From NCBI GenBank assembly GCA_037576195.1, contig CM075101.1:5580001-5644000 (forward strand): 64,000 nucleotides of DNA, in the 5' to 3' direction. This document shows, piece by piece, positions 12,801-25,929 of this stretch; the stretch's first letter is position 1, and each line of letters opens with the position of its first letter. A program made the position numbers and the translations under genes. The notes below the pieces were generated by a model that worked only from the letters and a program-made list of their open reading frames with translations, searched no databases and had not been told where the DNA came from. The stretch comes from Phytoseiulus persimilis (lineage: Eukaryota > Arthropoda > Arachnida > Mesostigmata > Phytoseiidae).

Positions 12801-15800
12801 TCGATCTGCTCCTGATGAACAGAATCACCGTTTCTTGCACTCATTGAAGGATTCATGGAGTTTATCCTCAAGATGAGAATCCCAGATGCCACATCTGAGA
12901 GGTTTCACCCTTCGCCGGGATCCGTGACACGATGGTTGGAGCGCTTTTGGCGGCCCGCAGGTAGTAGCTGAAGACGTCCCCAGTCGACAAGTCTTCTGTT
13001 GTTTTCATAGGATCTCGTCGCGGGTTCTCAATTTTCTTCCCGTCTCAAAAAGGTATTACTCGACATTTGAGCTGTACGGAACACGCAGTCCAAGAATCAA
13101 CCGAACCGGAAACTGAAGATCGAATCGATTCCTAATTGCATATTTCGCAGGGAGTATCGTGCATACGGATAGGGTAAGAGTCTGACACTTAGGCCGCTTT
13201 TAGAATCTCAAGTATTTTTCGGATCAAGTTCGCACGGTTTCTCGGAGCCCGGTTGACCCTCCGAGGATAAAGAGAGTCGTCAGAGTCGAAAGAGTGCTTC
13301 AGCTCCCGCTGGTGCAGGAGGGCACGGAGGGAACCCGTTTACTTATCCTGAACCTTCGGGAGAGCCCCCACGACTCAGTGGAGCCTTGTTCCCCGCCTGT
13401 CACAGACTCCGGTCTGCAGAACATGTAGCGAAGATACGGGTTGTTGCCGAGGACTTGTACTTTGATCGCGAGAATTTCGAGTGCGTGGACTTGAAAAGTG
13501 AACGATACAGTTCGCTCTTTCCGGCTGTTCACTCAACACTCGAATCTGACCTCGCATCGAGTGCACTCGACTGTCCTACTTCAAGAACCAATATCATCTA
13601 GTCCGTATTGCTTATTGGGTCCTGTCTCAGGTTGATAGCATCATCCTGCTAATTAGGTGTAACCGCGAGTAGGCTTCGGAGCAGATATTGGACGCTCCTT
13701 GCGCTCATGCATACTCGAACATCACTGATGTTCGACAGCGTCGGTTTGGAACTAACGAGTCCTCCAGTATCTTCCAGATGTCTCCGAACGGGCTCCACGC
13801 TCAGAGATTGATGGGAACCTAACAGCTCCATTCCTCCGCGTACGCGCGTCTGCCGTCCCGCTATTCCCAATGTGTCCGCGCACAGCTCCACTGTCGGGGA
13901 GGTTTCGACTAGGGAAGGCTCCGGGCAGTTTACGGGAAGCATGATGGGATTCGACGTTCTCGCCAAGCGAGGTAGATCGTCCGAGATCGATGCGCTCTCC
14001 CTCGGAACAGCCAGTTTCCTCGCGAAGCTGCGAACGCCTCACCCAACAATTCACGATGATGATGACGACGCCAACAGAGTAGACGTTGGAGGAAACTCGA
14101 CACGCCCTGACATGATTTAGGATCAGCTTCAATTTATTTTCGTCAAACACTGCGCCCGGACCGACAACAAGAGTGACGCGAGCGGAAACATTTTTGAATT
14201 TCCACGAGCGCGTCTGTCTATATTGAGAGATCGGAACCCTCGGATGCTTCGAAAAGCTGTTTCCCTGTGTTTTCTCCACGTACAGCAACTGAGGGCAGCT
14301 TTCCGGTTTCCAAGCTCTGCCCGAGCAGCCTCCAAAACAGTCGAGATCTTATTTGCCCTCCGAACGCGGAATTGTTCCTCCAGGGACGCGTTGAAAGACT
14401 CACGCGCAGCTCTTCGTTGAGGGAGCCGCACTCATGTTTGTGGAATAGCTCCGTCGAATGCGATTGCGCAGCCTCACACGCGGCAGCGGAGGAACCCGCG
14501 GAGTCTCGAACGAGAGGAGGTTCGTCGATGGAAAACACGAATTTAAAAAAAAATGCGGTTTTCTACGACAGGTGGAAACGAGGTAGTAGACAAGAGCCTA
14601 CATGCATCAAACAGAGAGCGGACGGTCGACTACGTCCGACGGAGAGTCTGACTCTCGTTCTCCCCGCGGCCTTAAAGTTCGGTCTTCAGCGACGAACGGA
14701 TTCTCGCCCGAATGGCTTCGAAAGGGCGAGCCGTTTGTTTTCCTACTTCCATCCTCCTCCAAACTGGGAACTGTCATCGCGGTCCTTGTGATAGCTCCAA
14801 CTCGCGGGCCCCTGGAATTGCTAGCGATATATCGGAAGAAAAGCGACCGGTACTTCAATCTCTCTGGGATGCGTGGAATCCAAGTCGGAGGAAAAAACCC
14901 GAAATTGGAAGGAGAGCTTCCTGGATTTTCTTGCCGCAGCACCTAGCGGATGAATCGTTGTGCTCACTGGGCCTCCATACTCGCTTTTCCTGTCCTCTTT
15001 GATGATCTTCGCGAGCGACGGAAGACTCCAGGAAGGTAAGCAGACGATCTGACGGAATCACTCGAAGCGGACGAAAGCCTCTGAAGGGAGCGGCTCCTTT
15101 GGTGAACCTTCACTTGAAGCGAATCATGAAGCTTTATCATCCAGAGGGACGACCTCATCATTTTTATGTGAAGCGCAAGGGGCCTCAGAACCTCAGTCCG
15201 TGCGGGGTGCAGAACAGGAACTCATCAACTCTTGCAGCGATTTATTCACAAATCTGACTTCGCGCACTATTTCCAAGTCATCAGAAAAACCATGTCAACG
15301 GATTCCAGCCCGATTCACTTCGCAAGCAAACAGGATCGAAACGCGTTTTCTGCACGAATTCAGGACGTCTGTCTGCATAATTCACAACTTGAAGCCGCCC
15401 CGAGACGCGAATCGCAGCGATTCCCCTGGTTTTCAAGCTGAAGGCGGAGATTCGCCCAATCGTTTTCTCGGACATTCAATGGGAGAGCCCCCTTGTTGTG
15501 GACGGAATTTGAGAGCTATTGCGGCAAGGGTTTTTCAAAGCGGAGGCTCGAATACAGGACGCTCGGGGATAAAATTGTTCTGCGCGCAAACAAAGTCTCG
15601 GCTCAAAGAAGACCTTGGATCCTAACAGCACGAACACGGGAGTTCGAAATAGTTGGCTCGCAAAGCTGAGATGGACGGATATGAAACACACCTGAGTTGG
15701 TCCCGCTGCCTTGTTGCACAACAAATCCCGAGGGGAGATACAATCCCCGAAGAAAAAGTTAGAATTTCCGTTGTTTATCCAAGCGTGCTACGAGCTCTCG

Positions 15801-16700
15801 GGTCGCGCACGATCGTGAAGTCAGGAGACCACGTTCGAATGAACTTGTTCCACTTCTTGAACCTTTGGTCCGCAGTATCGAGAAGGTGGTAGACCGTTGC
15901 CGGAGCCGACGTGCGTGGTCTTGAGTTTAATTCAGTTCAGAGAGATCCATGCTAAATGCAAACGAAGACTTGATGATGGCTGGCAGAAATGCGCGCAAGG
16001 GATGGAACGCGCACAGAGAGCCGGCTCTCAGGATCTTGAAGAGAGCATGCGGCCAGAGATAAGCCGATTTGGTACGCTGCAAAGTCGTGTCAGAGACCCG
16101 TATTGGACAATGCGTATCAGATCAGCAGGACTCCTCCGATATTGTCGAATTTCGAAACTTGCCGAGATAAATGTAGATGGCGAAGATGTGACATGAAGTT
16201 GCGTGCTACGACAGCCATGTGAGCGAGTCGATCTCTTCGAAAGGCTTCCGGTGGTCTCTCGTTGGGATAGCTCATTTCATATGGTTAAGACACTTTTTCG
16301 GGGGAGCGGCAACGGAATCGATCCGTCGTCGAGCGGCGGTAACGAGGGATCGCGACGTGATTCTGACGTAGAGTGGAAGAAAGCTTTCGAATGATCTGGT
16401 TCGAGGCCCAGTGAGCTTCCATGAGAATTCGAGAGATCCAGTCGAAGCATGAAGATGAACTCCGTGGAAAATCTCTTCGTAGCAATGGCACGAAGCTTAG
16501 AGAATCACCCTTGAGGGAGCCTGCGAAACAGACGTCATATTGTGAAAGTCGCAGCTAGCAGCACAGCTAAATACACGCGACCCGGAGTTGTTTGCGTCTG
16601 AATCGGCCGTTGGGCAAGCTGTGAAGCGAACTTCGATCGTCGGGCGATCGAAAACGCCGAGCGCTCCTCATTTCAACCTTGACTTGAACGAAACGCGACA
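9860..16700. other. No confidently identified gene
   Basis: Open frames up to about 178 codons occur on both strands, which is within chance expectation. None shows a family motif. A minus frame at 14288-13752 contains a hydrophobic VVIIIV run, and plus frames at 12591-12815 and 15897-16196 have coding-like composition, but none has a convincing start plus splice context. An AATAAA lies at 12347-12352 (plus). Confidence 0.45.
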
Positions 16701-17399
16701 AGAGAGCAGCGATAGAGATTGGAGCGCAGTGATATAAGTTCATGTCTCAGCTCGAGCTCATGTGAACCCCGCGATCAATGATTGCAAACTCCAGAAAGCC
16801 ATCGCATCACTCCAGATCATATTCGTCCAAAAAAAATCAACCTTGATGGGCCAAATCTGCAAGCTATTAAAGAGCGCAAGGTGATTTAGTTTTGCTATTA
16901 ACGGAACTTCGACGGGAGTTCTGTCATGACTGGGCAGCCACCAGCAAGCGAGATGGCTGAAACTGCAGTTGAACTCGCGGCTGTGGAACTCGGTACCGAT
17001 CATGGAACTCTTTCCATGGGAAACTTGTGATCCGTGTTGGCCTTTCATATTTTCGTCGATCAGAGAAAATTCCAAGTGAGTAAGCAGTTGCGCGAATCCA
17101 TCTTGGAGTGCTGAATCAACATGAATGGACGGATCTCCAGCAACTAGATTACCAGTATGAGAAGTCTTATTTTCCAGTTCATTAGTCGTTGGGGGGAACG
17201 TGATTATTAATTAATCACCAGGTCCCGTAATTTTCGCCTCTTCACGAGACTCTCAGTCCGACTTCGGTCTCATTGCCTTACTCATGAAAGAGCGATTTCC
17301 AGAAGCGATTCCGAGCGGCATTTCCTCCCAGAAAAGAATTGGCTCCAGATCAGCGAAAAATGAAATCGCTGCGACTCGAACGAAATTGACGCCCCCGCG

Positions 17400-17640
17400 T
17401 TTACGGGGCTTATGTTAGCCGTCGGCATCGCTCCCATGGCAGACGAACGGAGAAACGTCGGGATACTTTTAGAGGTGAAAACTGAATTCACGGACGTGGG
17501 CTCCTCCAATCATCAAGAGTCTCGGTTTTCTATCGGCCACATCCAGTATCGGGACCTGAAGTTACAGCGGGTGCAGACATCACATGAATATCTCAGCATC
17601 GATTTATCAGCTGAAGAATATGGTTCTGGTCGATCTTCTT
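17400..17640 (+). mobile_element. Decayed non-LTR retrotransposon RT fragment (copy B)
   Basis: The plus frame from 17412 aligns by eye with the intact-looking RT piece at 26 kb. GLMLAVGIAPMADERRNVG lines up with GLMFADDIVLIANDWKDME, and HEYLSIDLSAEE with HKYLGIGLSAQK. The nucleotide sequences are also similar (AATATCTCAGCATCG against AGTATCTCGGAATCG). The catalytic FADD has become LAVG, so this copy is dead. Sequence from about 16.77 kb, including FSFAINGTSTG on the plus strand, may be the preceding RT region, but this is weaker. Confidence 0.5.
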
Positions 17641-17659
17641 GCCCACACTTGAACGTCTG

Positions 17660-20600
17660 AGCTTGGGATGCTCGCGAACCTGTTGCTTGCTGATTCGGGT
17701 AAGCCAATGGAACGGCACTCGTTTGGGAACGAATGCTGTTTAACAACCGTTATTTCCCGTCGGTCGCTCGTATCGCTCATCCTCAATTACAGGGCCTACC
17801 TTCACTGGATAACTCGGCGTTAAGCTCTGCGTCGTTTGAGCCTCAGATCCTTTCGCTTCTTTTTCATTGAGCTCGTTTTCTGAGCCGTCTAAGGTTCGCA
17901 TTATCGCATCATGATTCCGAAAGCCTCCTCCCGTTATCTGTCATGACAGAGATCCCATGTTCGAGCATAGAAGAGGCACAAGCATTCATTCTACTGACTG
18001 CAGCTCCCCAATTTTTCCACTCGTCGAGAGAGACGAACGAGGCTTGGTGGGCTGCAGCGAAAAGAGTCTGGCCTCATTCCGTATGAAACGGATGCGGCCA
18101 ATCTTCAGAACGCGTCGCTATCATGTCACGAGACTGCTATGGATTCGAAACTTAATGCGTTTGAGCTCCGCGGATAATTCAGAAGATTCCTGTTCGGTAC
18201 TCGGTTCTGCCTCCGAACTGCATGTTTTCGTGGTCTAAGAACCTTCCTGAAAGAACAGTGGACTCGGATCTTGCGTTGTGGAGATATTGTTTCATTTTGA
18301 ACGGTTGCTGCATGGTCGTGCGTCTCCTAAGCTCGCTTAGTGAGCTGTCCTTGGATAGAAGTTCATTTCGAGGGACGATAAGGTTTTCTACAGTTCTTGA
18401 AGCACGATTCAATCACGCCGATGAGCTCAGGTGTCTCCCTGACGACTGTTGGATTGAAGCTGTTCAGTGCACTGGACTACGAAGATCCATCGCCGTAGAT
18501 CTTCTCTCGGAAGTCGGACCCTCGCTCTCAAATGGGGAGGGAACAGCTCAAAATTCCGACGCAGAGCACACTCGGATTGAGTCGGTTGAGGTGCAGTGAT
18601 TCTGAAAAAAGACTTCCTGCCGAAACGAATGGCTTCTGTCATGATTCTTTGTCGATAATGCTGGCCATTAACGCTGGTCGATTCGCTGTAATAGCTGCAA
18701 AGAGCCGGCGATATGCGATGGATAGCATACAGATGACACCGAACTGAGCTAAAACGGCCGGACATGTGGGTCATGGACAATGCTAGTCCGCCAAGGAGTA
18801 GGGTCACGGACTCATCGACCATTTTTGGAGGTCCTCAACGAACAGACCAGCAGCATCACGCGGAGCACCTTACTCAGGTTCAATTCCAGAGGGAGTTGAC
18901 GAGCGCGTCGATCATTCGTCAGTTACTCTGATTGAGTTCAAGCACTTTCAGCAATCGCTTTCATTAGTGAGAGAAGGAGCCTTCCTGAAATTTATCGAGT
19001 TACTCTAATTGTTCTTGGGTCAGAATCGCCTACTGAGGCGCTCACGATCGCGTTTCGAGGCGCGACCGACGACTGCAGGGAAGCTCGCTACGTGAACTTT
19101 AAGGGAGGAGTACTTCGTTGAGCGCTATAGCTGGGCGCCCATACTCGAGACATACAATTATACATATGCTGCTCATTCGTTCGGAATCGGTCGTTGGCAT
19201 ATTTTGCTCACGAATGCCATGAAGAATCATTCACCTTTCGGCACAAATGTTCAAGAGGTACGTCGTCATCTCGCTGTTTCGGGAATGAAGCAATTCTGGA
19301 CTTCGAGCACGTCCCAACGGTCGGACAATGTCAGTGGTTACAATTTAAGCTGATGGGAGGTCTGTCAGGCAGGACCGAATCTCGAAAAACGATCGGAAAG
19401 AGGAACAGGGAACTGGTTCGAACGCATCCAGGATTTGTCCCAAACGAACGAAATCGCTCCGAGCGTAGGCCGGCGGTGAGAAGCGCTAAACTTTCCTCGT
19501 CTCCCATAGTTGTTTTCTTTCCTGAGAACAGTATCCCCTCCATCGCTCCCTTTCCAGTCGATTATCAGTGAGCCGAATGAGCGGTCCCACCTGAGATTCG
19601 CCGACTTACGTCACGCTGGACACGATTTCCGAATTAGTCGCGGAACCGATTCGCGAATTCCGCAGAACTGTATCGAAAACTGACCCCAGGCTCTGGATTC
19701 CAGAGTTGGGCACAATCATAAGCATGATTAAGATTATGTAAATAATCATGATTAAGATTATGTAAATAATCATGATTAAGATTATGTAAATAATCATGAT
19801 TAAGATTATGAATATTAAATATGACTATAATCACGGACATGATCATTAATCATGACCAAGTTATGATTGGGATTTTTTGTGGTATACCCAAGCACCCGGA
19901 GGAGGGATGACATGCACACGAGGTTGGGGGGGGGGGGCAAGGTCCATGGACATGATTCTGGGATCGAGCTGACCATACGTTTGGGGAACTGATTTCTGAC
20001 TTCCTATACGACTGATAAACATAACTTGTTTATGATTATCAGGCTTACTCGAAAAACTCGGTACTTTTGATTTGACTGGCACGACCCATCCGGAGAATAG
20101 AGCTCTGGCGTCCTAGAAGAAACTTCTAACGACTACGGCTCAGAGCGAACATCACTTGCTGTTCCCTGATTCGGGAAGACCCCAATTCATTGTCGCGGTG
20201 TACGAGTTAATTCCCGACTTCAGACTTCAGCGGTGCATGTCAACACCATGGGGGGAAGAGTCCCTTTCGCATTTCCTGGACGGGACTCGTCGACCTGAAG
20301 CTCTCATACGAATTCGCGAGGATGACAGCGTACAAGTTTTTGGCGTTCGGACCATCCACGGCGATCGAGAAGCAGAGATCCCGACAGTTCGGCTTTTTCC
20401 GAGTTTCAGACTTTGCGGGGCGTCTTCGTATCGGAGCCTCCATCCGGACACGAAGTCTCCACTCGAAAGTGAGCTCGGTTATATCAGTGGGAGGCTGTGC
20501 TGGTGTTACATCCGAACGGCTGGAATCGAGCCGACGAAAGTTTCCTTGGAACGAATGCTTGGCCCGGAGTCCGCTCAGAACTTGGGCTCGCAGCTTCGTG

Positions 20601-22150
20601 CGGGTTTTCGGAACTGAAGTTAACGAGTCAGAGATTTCGCTCAGACAAGGCCCTCGGATGCGAATACCTTTGATGAGCCTTCAAGGCCCGTCCGTTCCCG
20701 CTCGGGTTGCAGTGGCTGACTCCGGCGAGAATTAATGAGTGTGGAAGGCTGTCATGAACGCAGATCGAACACTTGGCTGCCCGTTTGTACCTACATGGCA
20801 CCATCTCAAGAAGATGGTGGAGAGATGGAACTCATCGTCACACCTGATTTCATTTCATCTTCTCTCTGGTCGCTCTGGTGGGGCTTGGAACCGGAAAAAC
20901 AACGAGATCGGGGAAGATTCGCGTCGTCACACTGACGCTGTCTCGGCCAAGAGGTCAGAACCCCGGCGGTAGGCCCGTTCCGGCACCCTCCCGCTTCCGC
21001 CCCTCTTTCAGGCATGGTTCGACTATTCCCATTCGCTTCGGGGAAGTGCTTCTCTCGGGGCTTTGCACCCGAGGCCGACAGACTTCCGGCACCCAACATC
21101 CGCGCCACAGGTTGGAGAAGCCTGCGGCGAGGCGGATAGGAGAGGCGGAAAGTTCAACGATGATCCGTAGCGGAGCGCGAAGAATTCGTTAAGCCATTGC
21201 AAGAGGGCAACTCGGGGATTTGGGATGCTCAGCTCCCCAATTCCGGAAGTTGCTAGCCCCTGCAGACGCTGTTCCGATGAGATCACGGACATCTTCGGAA
21301 CAGCGCCTTGAGTCGGAGGTCAATGCGTTTGAAAAAGGTAATCCACACCTGGAAGCATATCATTCGCTCGAAGGTGCCCGATTTCCGGCAACGACGGCTG
21401 ATGATCGCATGAGAAAGTCAATAACCGAAGGCATTCAGGATTTCGAGCTGTGGGGTTGTTCCCGCAAAGGACAGGGCCAGAACGAATACGTCGACTTGAA
21501 ACGACTACTCGGCACTGTTTTCGCTACTTTGGACGCTGGTTGAGCAGACGCAAACAAGGAGGGCGCGCATCGGTTTGAATTATGTAAATGAGATGCAAAT
21601 TTTCCCTCCTTGGTCTCCTTATCCGCCTGAGCTCCCTCCTCTTCGAGTTCTTCTCGCACTTTCCCGCGCTGCTCGATGCCCACAATACTCGCTAACAGAA
21701 ATTAGGCTCCACGGTGCGTTTTGCTGTTTCCGAGAATCGACGCCAATAACAGCAAATTCTTCCCCGGATTTCCCCACCCTTCAGTTAGCAGCTGCCAACG
21801 ATGAGGCAGAGTGAAATGTTAGCTCTTCGATGGGGGGACGAAACTTCAACAGAACAAGCAAGGGAGTGGGGTAAGGGGCTCATGGTGCACATTAGCGGTA
21901 TGCGTCTGTTCAAGATTGCCGGAGCCGACCTACAGTAGCGTTACCAATTTTCCGATTCACATTGTGTGTGAGTTTCGTGCGGGATGTGACGTGCTCCAAG
22001 GTGGAAGCGCTCGGTAAGAAGAAAGCAGTCAATGCGGGTCGCGTTCAGATGATAATAGAAGACTCCCGACGCCCTGATGAGCCTGCCGAAGCAAGGAACC
22101 GTGTCTGAGTCCGGTATGTGACCTCCTGTGTGGCGAACGATGGCGCGAAT
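17660..22150. other. No confidently identified gene; repeats only
   Basis: The longest frames (18222-18599 plus, 18822-18427 minus, 20156-20617 plus) overlap each other on opposite strands and show no recognisable domain. Besides the tandem repeat entered separately, there is an 11-base G run at 19926-19936. Confidence 0.5.
19723..19810. repeat. 24-bp AT-rich tandem repeat, about 3.7 copies
   Basis: The unit CATGATTAAGATTATGTAAATAAT is repeated three times without change from 19723 to 19794, followed by a 16-base partial copy. Degenerate TAATCATG sequence continues to about 19860. The repeat is translatable (MIIYIILIM repeated), but this is a by-product of the unit length, not a gene. Confidence 0.97.
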
Positions 22151-22164
22151 CGTCGCGTCCCAGT

Positions 22165-22805
22165 TACCCGAACTCCAGTTACCTGAATCCCTCTTACCCG
22201 AATTCGAATTACCCTCTCTAAGCGTCGAATGCTCACGCTCTAGAGCCTAGAGTCACGACGGACCCCTAAGAGAAGCATAGAAACTGACTGAAAGAGATAT
22301 CACTCCACTGACGCAACAAGGGTGGAACCCACCGGAATATACGGAGTCGTTATCGTGCAGTGAAGTACAGCGCAGTGTTCAGTGTATTTTCACAAATCTC
22401 CAGCTTCGGATGTGACGTCCGAAATACAAATATCGGATCTGCTAGGTCCTCCGGTATAAAGCCAGATTTCTCGAAAAGCGCGCGCAGCAGAGCCGGCGAT
22501 GGCAGGGTTGACAATTCTTGACCACTAAATTAACGAGAGAGTATCGAGTTAAGAATTTGAGAACGATACTTCACTGTGAAGGATGACTTTCGGAGTCCCA
22601 GTGAAAATATTGAAAACTTCAAGCGAGATACGAGACTGCAACCCTTGGGTAACGTCGTTCTCGAGGGAGAGGTAGTATCGGTTGAGTTGAAGTTCTATCA
22701 GCGCGAATCGCTGAGCAGAAGGAGCTTCAACGCATGAGGATTCAGCGGTGAGAGAGGGTAATCTGGACTCGGGTAACTCCGATTCGGGTATGTGGTACTC
22801 GAGTA
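22165..22805. repeat. Inverted-repeat element (foldback/MITE-like)
   Basis: Two arms of equal length face each other: 22165-22219 and 22751-22805. Read inward they align over 55 bases without gaps, about 40 identical by eye, ending in a shared ATTACCCTCTCT. Similarity continues weakly inward for about 20 more bases (AGCGTCGAATGCTCACGC against ACCGCTGAATCCTCATGC). Each arm is itself built of a degenerate TTACCCGAA motif. About 530 bases separate the arms, and I find no transposase in them. Arm subrepeats of this kind are typical of foldback elements. Confidence 0.6.
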
Positions 22806-23240
22806 AATGGTACCCGACCGCGCGAAGAGGGAAAGAAAATCGAAAGCTTGTACATACATGCCTGGAGATGACGTCGGTCTCTTCACCTACCCCACCAGGC
22901 CGAGCGACTTCCATGACTAGGTGACGTGAATGTTTAGCAGGAGTCAATTATCGAGCATCGGTGAATCTTTATCAACTGAGCCCTCATCTTGGTGAGAACT
23001 GGCGCCGACATCCACCTCCAGACCTCAAGTTTTGATGCCGCCATTCAGGCCCTCCTTCAGGAAGATCTGTTTTCCCGGGGATTTCGACCGTAAACGAGGC
23101 TCATGACTGAAGCTGGGAGGTTCCGGTAATTATCATTTCACTCCTTCCTATGTCCTGAAATGAATTCCTCAGTTCCCGTGTCATTAATGAACATTCCATC
23201 ATCATATCCATGCATCCACCAATATTGATAGACATCGATT

Positions 23241-23279
23241 AATGAATAATGCCCGAACTTTCCTGCTCGAGTCATGACT
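23241..23279. repeat. Dispersed repeat copy related to the TCF20-like intron 4 element
   Basis: The stretch AATGCCCGAACTTTCCTGCT followed by CGAGTCATGAC matches, with a few changes, the arm at 37159-37187 (GATGCCTGAACTTCCAAGCT then CTAGTTATG). Flanking bases (ATCGATTAATGAAT against ATGATCAATAAAT) are also similar, so the two are copies of one family. Confidence 0.45.
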
Positions 23280-23408
23280 CACGATTAGAGTGCGAATGTT
23301 CATGCGCTGAGAAAACCTGGAATATGCTTGAAAATATACACTGGAAAATAAGCATATGAATGCTGCATGAATCATTCTTGATTCATTGAGGAGCGGCAAA
23401 AAACGCCA

Positions 23409-23789
23409 TCATACATGGTTGAAGTATGCAACAAGCGACATCTTCAGGTTTTCGAACGTGAAGTTGTGCCTTCGGTCGCTCAGCAGGTTCTTCAATTCCG
23501 TAAAGGTCTTTTCAACGTCAGTTGGCGTTATAGGCGCGTACCTGAAACAGGCGAGATCGCTTGGAGTGTATTCCTCAAGACTGATCATGGAGGGTGCACC
23601 TCGTAAAACGTTCGCTATTGCTCTCATTCGGTCGCTATTCGATTTCTGTGAGAGTACGAACGGACTCTTCTGGAGTGACTTCTGCCCGCGCGAACCTGGG
23701 ATGTAACCGCGGTCGCGCACGGCTCCTTCGAAAGAACAGTGGATGGCGCCGTCTGCCGTGCGGTAACGCACGACGGCTGGAAGAGTCAT
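23409..23789 (-). mobile_element. hAT-type transposase C-terminal fragment
   Basis: The last third of this 126-codon minus-strand frame contains FRYAPITPTDVEKTF and then LLSDRRHNFTFENLK. This is the pattern of the C-terminal dimerisation region of hAT-like transposases found in many arthropod repeats and zinc-finger/hAT fusion genes. The frame begins with a non-ATG codon and I cannot find the upstream transposase core (no DDE-region blocks between 23.8 and 24.4 kb). It is probably a truncated relic; a domesticated gene with distant exons is possible but unsupported. Confidence 0.6.
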
Positions 23790-24399
23790 TCTCCGATCCG
23801 GTGATTTTCAGGCGAATTTTTCGACCAGAATGCTGCTGCGAGCTCCCAACTTTCGATGCTGACCTCGATGAGTTCGAGAACCTGAAACTTTTTCCGGAGA
23901 GAACACCGCTTCATGCTCCGTTTCAGTGCTTCATTTGACACGCGAAATTTCTTGGGCCTGTAGCTCTACTTCAAGGATAAGCTTCCGAGAGCCTCATACG
24001 TTTCCCAAATGATCTCCAAAGCCCAAAGTTCCACGTTCTCTTGGTGCTCGTTCGATCGGACCAAGTAATCATCGTTTCAACCGGGAATCGTCTCAGTGCC
24101 GTTTCTCAACCTCGTCGAGGTCAGTGTCGAACTCGGAGGAACATTTTGGTCGGTATATTCCCCCGAATATCACGGGTTCTAACTCTGACTATGAAATGGC
24201 GTTTTTACCTGCTCCAAGTCGCTGAGTGGTTCGCGTCTCTTGGGTAACGTGGTGATGAACTCATTGTGGCGCCAGCAGGGTACAGCGATCGGAACGGATA
24301 TTCGAGCGGTCACTGCGTTCAACGCAAAGTTCTGAAGTCCAAGCGAACATGCGTTTTCGGTTGACTCCGCCCGCATTATGCGATTTCAAGCAAAATATG

Positions 24400-25900
24400 C
24401 ATTTTGCATGAACATTCGCACTTCACTGTATTCTCTGTGATTTAGCAAAAACCGCTGTCGGAGTGGTTTTTGACCTGGAATGCCATTCAAACTCCTCACC
24501 CATCCTCAACATTTCCTATGGAAGAAGCGGCGAGTTCATGTGAGATGGCTCGCATTCTCGTTAAGCAGCTCTGAAGCAGATGTCGTTGGAACAATGGCGT
24601 GACTGAGAGAGACTCTGCTCGGTGCTAAGCTCCAGAGCACTGACTAACCCTAGCGTGAACGCGTCCTCCGCCTACAGTATTCATCGCAAACGGAGTCCAC
24701 GAGCCCAGAGCGGCCGAATTACGACGAGAATTTCATTGAGCTCCCTTCTTCCGCACAACTGTGAGAAAAAGGCACGTGCTTCTTTCTTTATTTGCGCCAA
24801 TCGGTGGAGGATTGCATTCCCCGGAGCGGCTCGAAGTCAAGCCCTTCATCTTTTGAATCTTCTCACTCATCTGGCCGGAGAACGGCAGAAGTCAACCGTT
24901 CGAGTTCGTATCGGTCAAGTCCAATGCGGCGAAAATATCCAACTTATCGAGCGATGTAGAATCGTTCCAAAGCTCGAAAGGAGGCGCGCGAAGGTATCAG
25001 CCTGGAAGCACTTTTTCATTGTCGAAATGTCTGTCCTCGATGCGTTTGCCCCCGTCTCTCCTCGGCGATGCCAGACTTCAAAAGATGAGAAAGTCTTGAA
25101 CTGTCTCAAGAAACGCGGCAATGCAGATCACGCGTTGGTCTGAGGACTTTTCACCGGTGAATCAGGCTAGTCTGATTCCCGAACGAACACCAGGGTTTTC
25201 CATAGGAGAAGAACGGTCAGATCGGCGCGGCGGGAGTGTTCCGGATGTATTGAAGAACTTTTTACTTCTGGAAACCGGGATCCGGTATTCCTGATGAGTC
25301 ACGGGAAAAAATCGAGAACGATTGGTCGCTCTTTTCCGAGCTATTGAGCGATTCTCGTCGTGTTCAATAGCAAAAGAATGGTATCCTCTTCCGCATCGAA
25401 TCATACCTCATACCGGCTCAAACTCGATCGATTGACTTTCTACGCTCCGGGCTGACTGAGTGGAACGATCCAAAGAGAAACTAGCTGTCATTTCTGAGCC
25501 GCTTCATGGAGAGCTGTTCGCCGCCGCTCGGTGCGAATAGAAGCGAAACACGCGCTCTCCTTTCAGTCATCGGTCGCGAAACAGAAATCCCGAATCGTTC
25601 CCCACAAAGTCATGAGGACCAGAAAATGTCCCTACCTTAATTGACCACCCCCTATGTTAAGAAGCACATCGTGGCTAGATATTTTCGACAAAGTATATTC
25701 TGAAAACGAAAACGCCAAATACAGTTGAACCCGCTCAATCGGCGACCCTTGTAACAGCATCATTTGTCGCCAAGCCGACCTCCGTACTTGCCACTATTCT
25801 AGAGGAAATCTAGAGAGCTCCCGATACCTTATTACCGAAGGAGAATTTCTGCGTTTCCCAGAAAACCTGGAAACCTTTGTCCCACTGCTTCGGGAAAGGC
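24400..25900. other. No confidently identified gene
   Basis: A plus frame at 24622-25143 (173 codons) and a minus frame at 25121-24915 overlap. A minus-strand poly(A) signal (TTTATT on the plus strand) lies near 24788. No domain is recognisable. Confidence 0.4.
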
Positions 25901-25929
25901 TCAAGTTGGGCTAATACGAGCTCGAATAG

